Shown one piece after another: positions 22,839 through 30,084 of a stretch of DNA of 43,976 nt. The first letter of the stretch is position 1; every line of letters begins with the position of its first letter. Position numbers and translations under genes: made by a program. This DNA comes from CAZEIW01 sp964512305 (GTDB taxonomy: Bacteria > Pseudomonadota > Gammaproteobacteria > Burkholderiales > Burkholderiaceae_F). The notes under the pieces are model-generated. The model made no database searches. It had not been told where the DNA came from and saw only the letters and a program-made list of their open reading frames with translations. The stretch lies in contig CAZEIW010000071.1 of NCBI GenBank assembly GCA_964512305.1, forward strand, positions 1-43,976, given 5' to 3'.

Positions 22839-23642
22839 ATGATCGCGCCGACGAAGATCGCCCATGCGCCGCACGCGCCGCTGACCGAGTATTACGCGGA
22901 CGAACAGGCGCGCCCCGGTTTCGTGCGCGAGATGTTCGACAGCACGGCGGAAGACTACGACCGCATGGAGCGGATCCTGGGGCTGGGTTCCGGCGCCTGG
23001 TACCGGGGACAGGCCCTGGAACGTGCCGGGCTGCGCGCCGGCATGCGGGTGCTCGACGTCGGCGCGGGCACGGGCCTGGTCGCGTGCGCCGCCGCGCGCA
23101 TTGTGGGCGATCCCTGCCTGGTCACCGGCGTCGATCCGAGCCCGGGGATGATCGCCAGCGCCAGGGTGCCGCCCGGCGTGACGCTGGTGACGGGAAGCGC
23201 CGAGGCGATTCCCTTTCCCGACGCGCACTTCGACTTCCTGAGCATGGGTTACGCGCTGCGCCACATCGGCGACCTGTCGGTCGCGTTCCGCGAGTTTCAT
23301 CGCGTGCTCAAGCCGGGCGGCAGGCTTTGCATGCTCGAGATCACCTGTCCCGAGAGCCGCCTGGGCCGGGCGCTGCTCAAGGTCTACATGAAGGGCATGG
23401 TGCCCGCCCTCGCGCTGGTCGTCGCGCGCCGGAAGAACACGCGCCGCCTTTGGCGCTACTACTGGGATACGATCGAAGCCTGCGTCGCGCCCGGGCAGGT
23501 CCTCGCTACGCTCGAGTCCGCGGCGTTCGGCGGCGTGCGCCGGCATATCGAATCGAAGGGCTTGAGCATTCTGGCCGAATACCAGGCCAGGAAGCCGGAG
23601 GCCTGGACGTTGAGCGGCCGGCCCTCTCGGCTTCTTCCTTAG
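22839..23642 (+). CDS. UbiE-like SAM-dependent methyltransferase
   Basis: The 267-residue protein resembles the UbiE/COQ5 group: N-terminal VREMFDSTAEDYDRME, motif I VLDVGAGTGLVA, acidic VTGVDPSPGMI, then AEAIPFPDAHFDFLSMGYALRH and EFHRVLKPGGRLCMLE. UbiE relatives C-methylate quinone rings. In APE products the aryl head group can be C-methylated, so a ring methylation of the phenolic starter is a reasonable guess. It begins seven bases after the glycosyltransferase gene. A second methyltransferase follows at once. Confidence 0.82.
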   Translation: MIAPTKIAHAPHAPLTEYYADEQARPGFVREMFDSTAEDYDRMERILGLGSGAWYRGQALERAGLRAGMRVLDVGAGTGLVACAAARIVGDPCLVTGVDPSPGMIASARVPPGVTLVTGSAEAIPFPDAHFDFLSMGYALRHIGDLSVAFREFHRVLKPGGRLCMLEITCPESRLGRALLKVYMKGMVPALALVVARRKNTRRLWRYYWDTIEACVAPGQVLATLESAAFGGVRRHIESKGLSILAEYQARKPEAWTLSGRPSRLLP

Positions 23643-23659
23643 GCGGCCCGCGTCCGACC

Positions 23660-24538
23660 ATGTCCGGGGCGGCCATGTTGGGGCACCTGGTTCTCGAGCG
23701 GCTGTCGCTTCGCACGCAGCCGCGCGTGCCCGAGGCCTGGCCGATCATGCAGGACCCGGCGCAGAACACGGCCTACATGGAGGCCGGGCGCGGCGACGGC
23801 ATCCTGAGCTACTTCCACGTCTACCATGCGCTGCAGATCGCGCCGGTGGTGTGCGCGGGCGACCGCGTGCTCGACCTTGGCTGCGGGCCCGGCAACCAGC
23901 TGGCGCGGGTCGCGCGCTTGAACCCGGGCGCGCGCTTCATCGGGATCGATGCCTCGAGCGAAATGCTGCAACGAGCCCGCGGCACGCTGGCGGGCGAGGG
24001 CGTCGGCAACGTCGAACTGGTGGACGGCGACATGACGCGGCTGTCCGCGTTCGACGACGGGTCGATGGACTGCGTGACGTGCACGATGTCCCTGCATCAC
24101 CTGCCGGACGCGAGCGCACTGGCCGATACGATGCGCGCGGTGCGAAGGGTGCTCAAACCGGGCGGCGGCCTGTACCTGGTCGACTTCGGCCGCCTCAAGC
24201 GTGTTCGCACCCAGCGCTTCCTCGCCGAGGACCGGCGCGCGGACCAGACCGAGGCGTTCACGCGGGACTTCTTCCATTCGCTGCGCGCCGCGTTCAGCGT
24301 CGCCGAGCTGTCGGGCGCGGCGGCGGTCCTCGGTCCCGGCGTGGCACGCTACGCGACACCGCTCGCGCCGTTCATGGTCGTGTTCAGGAGCGCCGCGCGG
24401 CGCGAACTCGATCCGGCGGCGTCCCGGCTGATGCGTGAGGCCTACGCGCACCTGAGCGGGCCGCAGCGGAGGGATTTTCGGGTGCTCGCACGCTGGTTCC
24501 GGGTGGCGGGGCTGGGGTTGCCTTGTGAGTTGACTTGA
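23660..24538 (+). CDS. Class I SAM-dependent methyltransferase
   Basis: A 292-residue enzyme with motif I VLDLGCGPGNQLARVA near residue 70, acidic IGIDASSEML, then FDDGSMDCVTCTMSLHHLPD and RVLKPGGGLYLVDFG. An N-terminal extension of about 50 residues precedes the fold, and a helical C-terminal part (RDFFHSLRAAFSV onward) may form a substrate lid. ATG 23660 is used; a long upstream open frame over the previous gene is not credible. It is the last gene of the rightward arm and ends before the palindromes at 24556-24645. Methylation of the polyene head group or of a sugar are both possible. Confidence 0.78.
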   Translation: MSGAAMLGHLVLERLSLRTQPRVPEAWPIMQDPAQNTAYMEAGRGDGILSYFHVYHALQIAPVVCAGDRVLDLGCGPGNQLARVARLNPGARFIGIDASSEMLQRARGTLAGEGVGNVELVDGDMTRLSAFDDGSMDCVTCTMSLHHLPDASALADTMRAVRRVLKPGGGLYLVDFGRLKRVRTQRFLAEDRRADQTEAFTRDFFHSLRAAFSVAELSGAAAVLGPGVARYATPLAPFMVVFRSAARRELDPAASRLMREAYAHLSGPQRRDFRVLARWFRVAGLGLPCELT

Positions 24539-24555
24539 CTTCCGTCGGCCCGCAC

Positions 24556-24645
24556 CCCTCACCCCCGGCCCCTCTCCCCTCCGGGGAGAGGGGAGCCACG
24601 AGAATTTCACCCTCTCCCGCTTGCGGGAGAGGGTCGGGGTGAGGG
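24556..24645. repeat. Double REP-like palindrome between convergent arms
   Basis: Two perfect 11-base stems stand side by side: CCCCTCTCCCC (24569-24579) with GGGGAGAGGGG (24583-24593), and CCCTCTCCCGC (24610-24620) with GCGGGAGAGGG (24623-24633). They are enclosed by an outer imperfect inverted repeat, CCCTCACCCC near 24556 and GGGGTGAGGG near 24645. The second stem is identical to that at 9033-9057. The element fills the 126-base gap between the convergent methyltransferase and ketoreductase genes and could terminate transcription from both sides. Confidence 0.65.
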
Positions 24646-24664
24646 CGCCCGCGCGCAGCGAAAC

Positions 24665-25387
24665 CTAAATCAAACCGCCATTCACCGAAATGATCTGCCC
24701 GGTAATGTACGAAGCATTCTCCGAGGCGAGGAAAGCCACCAGGTCGGCCACTTCCTCGGGCCTGCCGGCCCGCTTCATCGGCACCAGGCGCGCCACGGTC
24801 TCCGCGTCGAAGGCACCGGCGCTCATCTCCGAGGCGATGATGCCCGGGGCCACGGCGTTGACGGTGATCCCGCGGCTTGCCAGCTCCAGCGCGAGCGACT
24901 TGGTGGCCGCGTGCAGCGCACCCTTGGCGGCGGCGTAGTTCGTCTGACCGCGGTTGCCCACCAGCGCGGCGACGGACGAGATCGAGATGATGCGCCCCCA
25001 GCGGGTGCGGATCATCGGCAGCGACAGCGGCTGGGTGACGTTGAAGAACCCGTGCAGCGAGACGTCGATCACGCGGTGCCATTGCTCGGGGCGCATGCCC
25101 GGGAAGACCGCATCGTCGTGAATGCCGGCGTTGTTGACCAGCACCTGGATCGGCCCCGCCTGCAACAGGCCCTCGAGGGCGGCCCGCGCGGTTGCGGCGT
25201 CGGCGACGTCGAACCCGACGGCCGATGCCGAGCAGCCCTTCGCCAGCAGCTCGTCGCGCAGCGCCTCCGCGGCGTCGATGTTGCGGTGGGCATGCACGAT
25301 CACGTGCATGCCGTCGGCGGCGAGCCGGCGGCTGATCGCCGCGCCGATGACGCCGCTGCCGCCAGTCACCAGAGCGCGCTTGGGCAT
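24665..25387 (-). CDS. 3-ketoacyl-ACP reductase, FabG-like (ApeQ-type)
   Basis: A 240-residue SDR ketoreductase. The nucleotide loop is TGGSGVIG near residues 8-15, NNAG lies at 85-88, Ser137/138 in SISSVA, and the catalytic pair is Tyr151 and Lys155 in YAAAK. The C-terminus SYITGQIISVNGG is FabG-like. It would reduce the 3-keto group after each condensation before the dehydratases form the double bond. In APE clusters this is the dedicated reductase next to KS, chain-length factor and dehydratase, which is the order seen here. It is the last gene of the leftward arm. Confidence 0.88.
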   Translation of the reverse strand: MPKRALVTGGSGVIGAAISRRLAADGMHVIVHAHRNIDAAEALRDELLAKGCSASAVGFDVADAATARAALEGLLQAGPIQVLVNNAGIHDDAVFPGMRPEQWHRVIDVSLHGFFNVTQPLSLPMIRTRWGRIISISSVAALVGNRGQTNYAAAKGALHAATKSLALELASRGITVNAVAPGIIASEMSAGAFDAETVARLVPMKRAGRPEEVADLVAFLASENASYITGQIISVNGGLI

Positions 25388-25400
25388 CGCCGGCTCCGGA

Positions 25401-25853
25401 TCAGGGCCTGCGCCGGTCCGCGCCCGCCGCGAGCATCACCCCGGCGCGCCCCGACATCAGCATCGCGTCGCCTGCGTGCAGGCTGAAGCCATAGACGACG
25501 GCCGTCGCATTGCCCGAAAGCCGCTCGGCACGAACGGTGAGGTCGCTCGCGACGTCGTCGAGGCGGGAACGGCTCCAGCGCACGTCGCGCACGCTGGTCA
25601 GGTAGCCAACTGCAGGCACATCGGCGCCGTCGCCCTGCATCAGCGCGGCATGCACCGCCATCGCCTGTGCCGCGTACTCGATGCCGGCCGCGATTCCGAG
25701 CGTGCCGGCGGTGCGCAGGGGATTGTCGGGCGCGCGGTGGCTGCCCGCCAGGCAGACGATGCCGTCCGCGCTCCACTGCGCGACCTCGCCGAGAAGGCAC
25801 ATGCGGCCGGCGTGGGGGATGTGGGCCGCGATCCAGGCGTGGCCAGGGTTCAA
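25401..25853 (-). CDS. Hotdog-fold 3-hydroxyacyl-ACP dehydratase (ApeP-type)
   Basis: Read from TTG 25853, which follows GAGGT with seven bases spacing and overlaps the stop of the upstream gene (TTGA), the product is 150 residues. IPHAGRMCLLGEV is the first strand, HRAPDNPLRTAGTLGIAAGIEYAAQAMAVHAAL contains the central helix of the hotdog, and SRLDDVASDLTVRAERLSG and VVYGFSLHAGDAML complete the sheet. This is the pattern of the APE ApeP-like dehydratase subunit, which partners an ApeI-like subunit (33931-34224 here). It would remove water from the 3-hydroxyacyl chain. No ATG start exists, so the TTG choice rests on spacing and overlap. Confidence 0.78.
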   Translation of the reverse strand: MNPGHAWIAAHIPHAGRMCLLGEVAQWSADGIVCLAGSHRAPDNPLRTAGTLGIAAGIEYAAQAMAVHAALMQGDGADVPAVGYLTSVRDVRWSRSRLDDVASDLTVRAERLSGNATAVVYGFSLHAGDAMLMSGRAGVMLAAGADRRRP

Positions 25854-26644
25854 AACCGCACCTCGATTGCGAGGTTGAGCGGCTCGATGTATTCGACCAC
25901 GGCGCGGCCGGCAGCGGCCTGCGCCAGCAGCTGCATCAGCGGCAGGCTCCTGGCCGTCGGAATCTGCCGGCGCAGGGCTTCGAGGCGCCCGTCGGCCATC
26001 GGCGTCGCGGGGGCGTGCGTCGGACCGATCGCAAGCACGGCCCGCGCGGCGCGCGTCCTGACCGGGTTGAGCACCATGGCAACGCCCATCGCGTCCGGAA
26101 TCGGGCGCAACGTGTGCAGCGGCTCCGGATACGCGGTGTCGTAGGCGAGAAGGAGGCAGGGTTGGCCGCTGGACAGGGCTTGAGTCGCCGCTTCGAGCAG
26201 GCCCGCGCAGAACGTGGCGTCGTAGGCGCACAGCGTGCTGGAGGGCGCGACGCACGCCGTGGCGATGCTCCAGTAGCCCGAGGGCGCGTTGTGAACCGAG
26301 TTCTGGAACCGCGTCGGCGAGACGGCGCGGTCGGGCGCCGCAAGGGCCTCGAGGATGTTGTGGCAGTTGTCGCAGTCGCCGCCGGTGGAGGAGAACACCG
26401 TGCTCAGCTGCGATGCGTCGGCGCCGGCAGCACGGACCGCCTCGAACCCGATCGCCATCGACAGCTTGATCGGCTGTCCGACCCGGCGGCGCTCGGCGGG
26501 CGGCAGCGATTCGACCGGCGGCAGCCGCGTGGGCGCGGGCTCGTAGGGCGCGCGCCCGGCGAGCACCTCGCACGCGCCGGCCCAACCCGGCAGCCCGGGC
26601 CCGTACAGCCCGATGCCGTCGACGTGGACCTCCAGCGGGCTCAT
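25850..26644 (-). CDS. Ketosynthase-like chain-length factor (ApeC-type)
   Basis: A 264-residue protein, shorter than a full ketosynthase, with N-terminal VHVDGIGLYGPGLPGW and a mid region SVHNAPSGYWSIATACVAPS that corresponds to the PF13723-type beta-ketoacyl synthase-like domain. The C-terminal half of a true KS, with its two His motifs, is absent, so it should not condense on its own. It would pair with the ketosynthase encoded just upstream, as ApeC pairs with ApeO, and set chain length. Cys131 lies in the region where a KS nucleophile would sit. ATG 26644 overlaps the upstream KS stop (ATGA), matching a heterodimer made in equal amounts. Confidence 0.85.
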   Translation of the reverse strand: MSPLEVHVDGIGLYGPGLPGWAGACEVLAGRAPYEPAPTRLPPVESLPPAERRRVGQPIKLSMAIGFEAVRAAGADASQLSTVFSSTGGDCDNCHNILEALAAPDRAVSPTRFQNSVHNAPSGYWSIATACVAPSSTLCAYDATFCAGLLEAATQALSSGQPCLLLAYDTAYPEPLHTLRPIPDAMGVAMVLNPVRTRAARAVLAIGPTHAPATPMADGRLEALRRQIPTARSLPLMQLLAQAAAGRAVVEYIEPLNLAIEVRF

Positions 26645-27834
26645 CGATCCGCCTTGGAAAGGACGAGGCTGCAGTTGCTGCCGCCGAAGCCGAAGGAATT
26701 GCTCAGGACATGGCGCATCGGCTGCTCGAGGTTGCGCAGCAGGTAGCGGCAGCCGAGCCGAGGGTCGACCTCGCGCGTGCCGAGGCCGCCCGGCGCAAAG
26801 TCGTGCCGCAAGGCCAGCGCGCAGATCATCGCTTCGATGCTTCCGGCCGCGCCCAGCGCGTGCCCGGTGTGGCCCTTGGTCGAGCTGCAGGGCGTGCGGC
26901 TGCCGAACACGTCGGTGACCGCCCGGTCCTCGGCGATGTCGTTGCTGGGGGTGGCGGTGCCGTGCAGGTTGACGTAGTCGATGTCGGCGGGCTGCAGCCC
27001 GGCCATCCGCAGCGCGGACTGCATCGCCATCCGCGCCCCGCGACCCTCGGGGTGCGGGGCCGACATCTGGTACGCGTCGCTCGATTCGCCGATGCCGGTC
27101 ATCAGCACGTCGCCCGGCCGGGCGCGCGCGTCGCTTTCGACCAGCGCGAACGCGGCACCTTCGCCGATCGAGATGCCGTCGCGATCCGTATCGAAGGGCC
27201 GGCACGGGTTGGCAGAGACGAGCTGCAGCGAGTTGAAGCCGCACAGCGTGGTCAGGCAGAGCGTGTCGACGCCGCCGACGACGGCGGCATCGATCAGGCC
27301 GCACGCGATCATGCGCTGGGCGCAGCCGAACGCCTTGGCGCTCGACGAGCAGGCGGTCGAGATCACATAGGCGGGGCCCTGCAGGTCGAAATAGGAGCGC
27401 ACGAACTCGCCGACCGAGTAGGCGTTGTGCGTATGGCGGTAGTCGTGGCCGGCGGGCAGCGCCCCGGTCGCGGGGTCGCGATGCCGGTAGGCGATCTCGG
27501 AGCTCAGGATGCCGGAGGTGCTGGTGCCGAGGAAGACGCCGACCCGGCCGGCACCGTCGCGCTCGATGACTTCGCGCACGCCCTGTGCGAATCCGTCCTG
27601 CTCCAGCGCGACCTGGGCGAGGCGGTTGTTCCGGCAGTCGAAGCGCGCCAGGTCAGCCCGCAGCGCCACGGCGTCGAGACCTTCGACTTCGCCGACATAG
27701 CTTTCGAAGGCAACCTCGCCCCAGCACTTGCGCACCAGGCCCCCGCGACCGGCACGCAGCGCGCCCAGCGTCGAGGCAAGACCGGCGCCAAGCGCGCTGG
27801 TCATCGTGAAGGTCTTCAGTCTCAGGCCGCGCAC
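26641..27834 (-). CDS. Beta-ketoacyl-ACP synthase (ApeO-type)
   Basis: A 397-residue condensing enzyme if started at GTG 27834 (VRGLRLKTFTMTSALGAGL, giving the first beta strand); ATG 27804 would cut into the fold. The triad is complete: Cys162 in ISTACSSSAKAF, His in NLHGTATPSND, and His in SSTKGHTGHALGAAG. The end NSFGFGGSNCSLVL is typical. It should be the active half of the KS/chain-length-factor pair that extends the aryl polyene. It overlaps the chain-length-factor gene by four bases. A good internal promoter lies 20-60 bases upstream. The exact start is uncertain, since TTG 27843 is also possible. Confidence 0.88.
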   Translation of the reverse strand: MRGLRLKTFTMTSALGAGLASTLGALRAGRGGLVRKCWGEVAFESYVGEVEGLDAVALRADLARFDCRNNRLAQVALEQDGFAQGVREVIERDGAGRVGVFLGTSTSGILSSEIAYRHRDPATGALPAGHDYRHTHNAYSVGEFVRSYFDLQGPAYVISTACSSSAKAFGCAQRMIACGLIDAAVVGGVDTLCLTTLCGFNSLQLVSANPCRPFDTDRDGISIGEGAAFALVESDARARPGDVLMTGIGESSDAYQMSAPHPEGRGARMAMQSALRMAGLQPADIDYVNLHGTATPSNDIAEDRAVTDVFGSRTPCSSTKGHTGHALGAAGSIEAMICALALRHDFAPGGLGTREVDPRLGCRYLLRNLEQPMRHVLSNSFGFGGSNCSLVLSKADR

Positions 27835-27862
27835 GTTCGGCAATCGGTTCCCGTTTACCGCG

Positions 27863-27891
27863 ATTCTATCCGGCGGCCAACGGCGGGTCAG
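27863..27891 (-). promoter_or_regulatory. Candidate internal promoter for the KS-CLF-dehydratase-reductase group
   Basis: On the minus strand CTGACC (27891-27886) is followed after exactly 17 bases by TAGAAT (27868-27863), a five-of-six -10. Transcription would begin near 27856, giving a 22-base leader before GTG 27834. The 53-base gap here is the widest in the leftward arm, where other genes overlap or nearly touch. The -35 overlaps the stop codon of the methyltransferase gene. Confidence 0.5.
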
Positions 27892-28607
27892 GCGACGCGC
27901 GCGATCAGCATCACGTTGGCGAACGGCGTGCCCGCGCTCATCGGCACGGATTGCACCGAGAACCCCCTGGACTCGAGCGCCCCGATCCAGTCCGTCAGGG
28001 GCCGGCACCACAGGCTGGCCAGCCGGCGTCCCCGGGCGAACGCCACGCACAGATCGCACGCCTGGCTCATCGCGAAGCGAAACCCGGCACCGGCGTCGTT
28101 GATGCGGGTCACGAGCACGCCGCCCGGACCCAGCGCCGCGCGGACTCCGTCGAGCATCCGGTCCTGTTCGGTCTGCGGGACGTAGTGGAGCGCATCCAAA
28201 ATGGCGACCACGTCGCTGCCCCGGTAGTCCTGCCGGCACATGTCGCCGCCGCTCAGGCGCACCTGTGCTCCATAGACCGGTTGCAGGGCGCGATTGCCGC
28301 AATCGGCCTCGCGCGCCTTCAATTCCACGCCCCGAAAGGAAAGCCCGCGCGGCGGCTTGACGGCATCGGGCCAGCGCCCTTGCGCCGCCAGCCTTTCCGC
28401 GGCCAGGAACCAGGCGGCAAGCAGGCCGCGCCCGCATCCCAGGTCGAGCACGCGCGCGCCGTCCGGGAAAATGGCGAGCTCGATCAGCGCGGCGAACATC
28501 GGGTCGTAGCCGAGCTTGCCGCGCGCCCAGCGATAGTTGAGCGTGCCGGTTGCACGATACGGCGCGGTCGCGTGATCGAGCAGGCGTCTCTTCAGGGCAG
28601 GTTGCAT
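27888..28607 (-). CDS. Class I SAM-dependent methyltransferase
   Basis: A 239-residue enzyme with motif I VLDLGCGRGLLAAWFLA near residue 52, acidic GVELKAREADC, then DVVAILDALHYVPQ and LGPGGVLVTRIND. The N-terminal helix region (RATGTLNYRWARGKLGYDPMF) is like that of class I methyltransferases found in APE-type clusters. The start ATG 28607 lies 16 bases inside the deacetylase gene. It is the third methyltransferase of the cluster. The target, probably a phenol or sugar hydroxyl or a ring carbon, is unknown. Confidence 0.8.
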   Translation of the reverse strand: MQPALKRRLLDHATAPYRATGTLNYRWARGKLGYDPMFAALIELAIFPDGARVLDLGCGRGLLAAWFLAAERLAAQGRWPDAVKPPRGLSFRGVELKAREADCGNRALQPVYGAQVRLSGGDMCRQDYRGSDVVAILDALHYVPQTEQDRMLDGVRAALGPGGVLVTRINDAGAGFRFAMSQACDLCVAFARGRRLASLWCRPLTDWIGALESRGFSVQSVPMSAGTPFANVMLIARVA

Positions 28608-29395
28608 GCGGCGGACAGGGTGACGGTCTTGAACCCGCGCGCCGCGAACTCGTCGAGCAGACGCGGCAGGACTTCGAGTATCACGGGCCGGCCCGCGGCG
28701 GACCGGGCAGCGTGGCCGTCGTGCAGCAGCAGGATGTCGCCCGCGGCCAGGCCTTGCGTCAGGCGCGCGAAAACGGCGTCGGGATCGCTGTTGCGGGTGT
28801 CGTAGGCGCGCCGCGTCCAGGTCGCCAGCCGCAGGCCGAGACGGTGCAGCACCGGGTCCAGGAAGGGGTTGCGCAGGCCCGCCAGCGCGCGGAAGAACCT
28901 CGGCCGCCGCCCCGTGATGGCGGTCAGCGTCGACTGCGCGCCGCCGACCTCGCTCAACCACTGGCCCGGCCCGAGGACGGAATAGCGTTTGCGGTGCGAC
29001 TGGCCGTGGTTTTCGACCGCGTGGCCGGCGGCGACGATCGCGCGGCACAACTCCGGATGGCGGTTGGCGCGCTCGCCGATGCAGAAGAAACTGGCACGGG
29101 CGCCGCAGGCGGCGAGAATGGCGAGGACCTGGGGGGTGACGTCGGGATCGGGACCGTCGTCGATCGTGATCGCGACTTCGCCGCGGCGGGCGGCGGCGGC
29201 CGGCAGGCGCACGAGGTTCGGGCCCAGCAGCGTGCTGCGCGGCCACAGCCCGGCGGCGACGATCGCCGCCTGGTCGAGCAGCACGATCGTCAGCACCAGG
29301 CGCCACGATTCGAAGTGGAGCGCGAGCAGCAGCAGCCCCGCCAGGTGCACGCCGGCCGAGGCGACGATGAAGGCGGTCGGGCGCCAGGGCTTCAT
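28592..29395 (-). CDS. Membrane-anchored polysaccharide deacetylase (NodB domain)
   Basis: A 267-residue protein with two N-terminal hydrophobic helices (about 8-60) followed by a NodB/carbohydrate-esterase-4 domain. The metal- and base-bearing motif is TIDDGPDP, the HxxSH metal motif is HGQSH, and the C-terminal LLLHDGH supplies the catalytic His. Such enzymes remove N-acetyl or related groups from amino sugars. Placed among polyene-lipid genes, it may deacetylate a GlcNAc-like unit attached by the GT2 enzyme, which is inference. The start overlaps the alpha/beta hydrolase stop (ATGA), and the methyltransferase gene overlaps its end. Confidence 0.85.
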   Translation of the reverse strand: MKPWRPTAFIVASAGVHLAGLLLLALHFESWRLVLTIVLLDQAAIVAAGLWPRSTLLGPNLVRLPAAAARRGEVAITIDDGPDPDVTPQVLAILAACGARASFFCIGERANRHPELCRAIVAAGHAVENHGQSHRKRYSVLGPGQWLSEVGGAQSTLTAITGRRPRFFRALAGLRNPFLDPVLHRLGLRLATWTRRAYDTRNSDPDAVFARLTQGLAAGDILLLHDGHAARSAAGRPVILEVLPRLLDEFAARGFKTVTLSAACNLP

Positions 29396-30084
29396 GTCCG
29401 GACAGCTCCGTTCGCGCACGGCGCGCTTCCCGCCAGCGGGCCGTCGTCGAGCCAGCCCTCCCACAGCGTCAGCCACACCGGCCATGCATGCTCGCCCGCG
29501 ACGTAGCGGACCCGGTCGCGCGGCAGCAACTCGGCGAGCATCTTCTGGCCGCGCAGGAAGCGGTCGCCGTGGCCGGTCCCGAAGTAGACCGGCGTGGTCC
29601 ATCGTCCGTCAGCCGCTTCGCGGCAGAGCCAGCGCCACCACCGGCGCTCGTCGCCCAACTCGGCCTGCGGGCTGACCGACCAGGCTCCCGTGCCGCCGGC
29701 CCTGGCGATCTCGGCCAGGATGTCGCCGGTGCCGGGATAGGGTGCGATCAGGAAGATGCCGGCAAGGTCGCCGGCATGCTCGGCGGCGTAGTGGAGCGCG
29801 TTGAATGCGCCGAGCGAGATCCCCGCCAGCCATATCTCGCGGTACGAAGCGGCCTGCGCGGGCCGCACGACGTTCTCATGCAGCGCCGCAACGACCGTGT
29901 TGCCGATCACGTGCTCATAGGTGAGGCCGGCGGCGACGAGATCGATCGGGATACGGCGGCGGCGAACGGCCGCGACGAAGCCTTGCTCGACGAAATCCGC
30001 CGGACGGGCTTCGGCCGGCGGCAGCAGCACGAGCAGCCTTTCGGCCGGCCCGGCTCCGCTGCAGGCATCAGCGACGATCTGCAT
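29392..30084 (-). CDS. Alpha/beta-hydrolase fold protein
   Basis: A 230-residue protein with nucleophile elbow GISLGAF (Gly-x-Ser-x-Gly), an early strand LLVLLPP, an acidic residue region TPVYFGTGHGDRFL and a late His in GEHAWPVW, giving a plausible Ser-Asp-His triad. No signal peptide is present. APE clusters generally encode a hotdog thioesterase; none is seen in this window, so this hydrolase could release or edit acyl chains instead. That role is inference. It overlaps the MMPL gene by 17 bases upstream and the deacetylase gene downstream (ATGA). Confidence 0.75.
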   Translation of the reverse strand: MQIVADACSGAGPAERLLVLLPPAEARPADFVEQGFVAAVRRRRIPIDLVAAGLTYEHVIGNTVVAALHENVVRPAQAASYREIWLAGISLGAFNALHYAAEHAGDLAGIFLIAPYPGTGDILAEIARAGGTGAWSVSPQAELGDERRWWRWLCREAADGRWTTPVYFGTGHGDRFLRGQKMLAELLPRDRVRYVAGEHAWPVWLTLWEGWLDDGPLAGSAPCANGAVRT

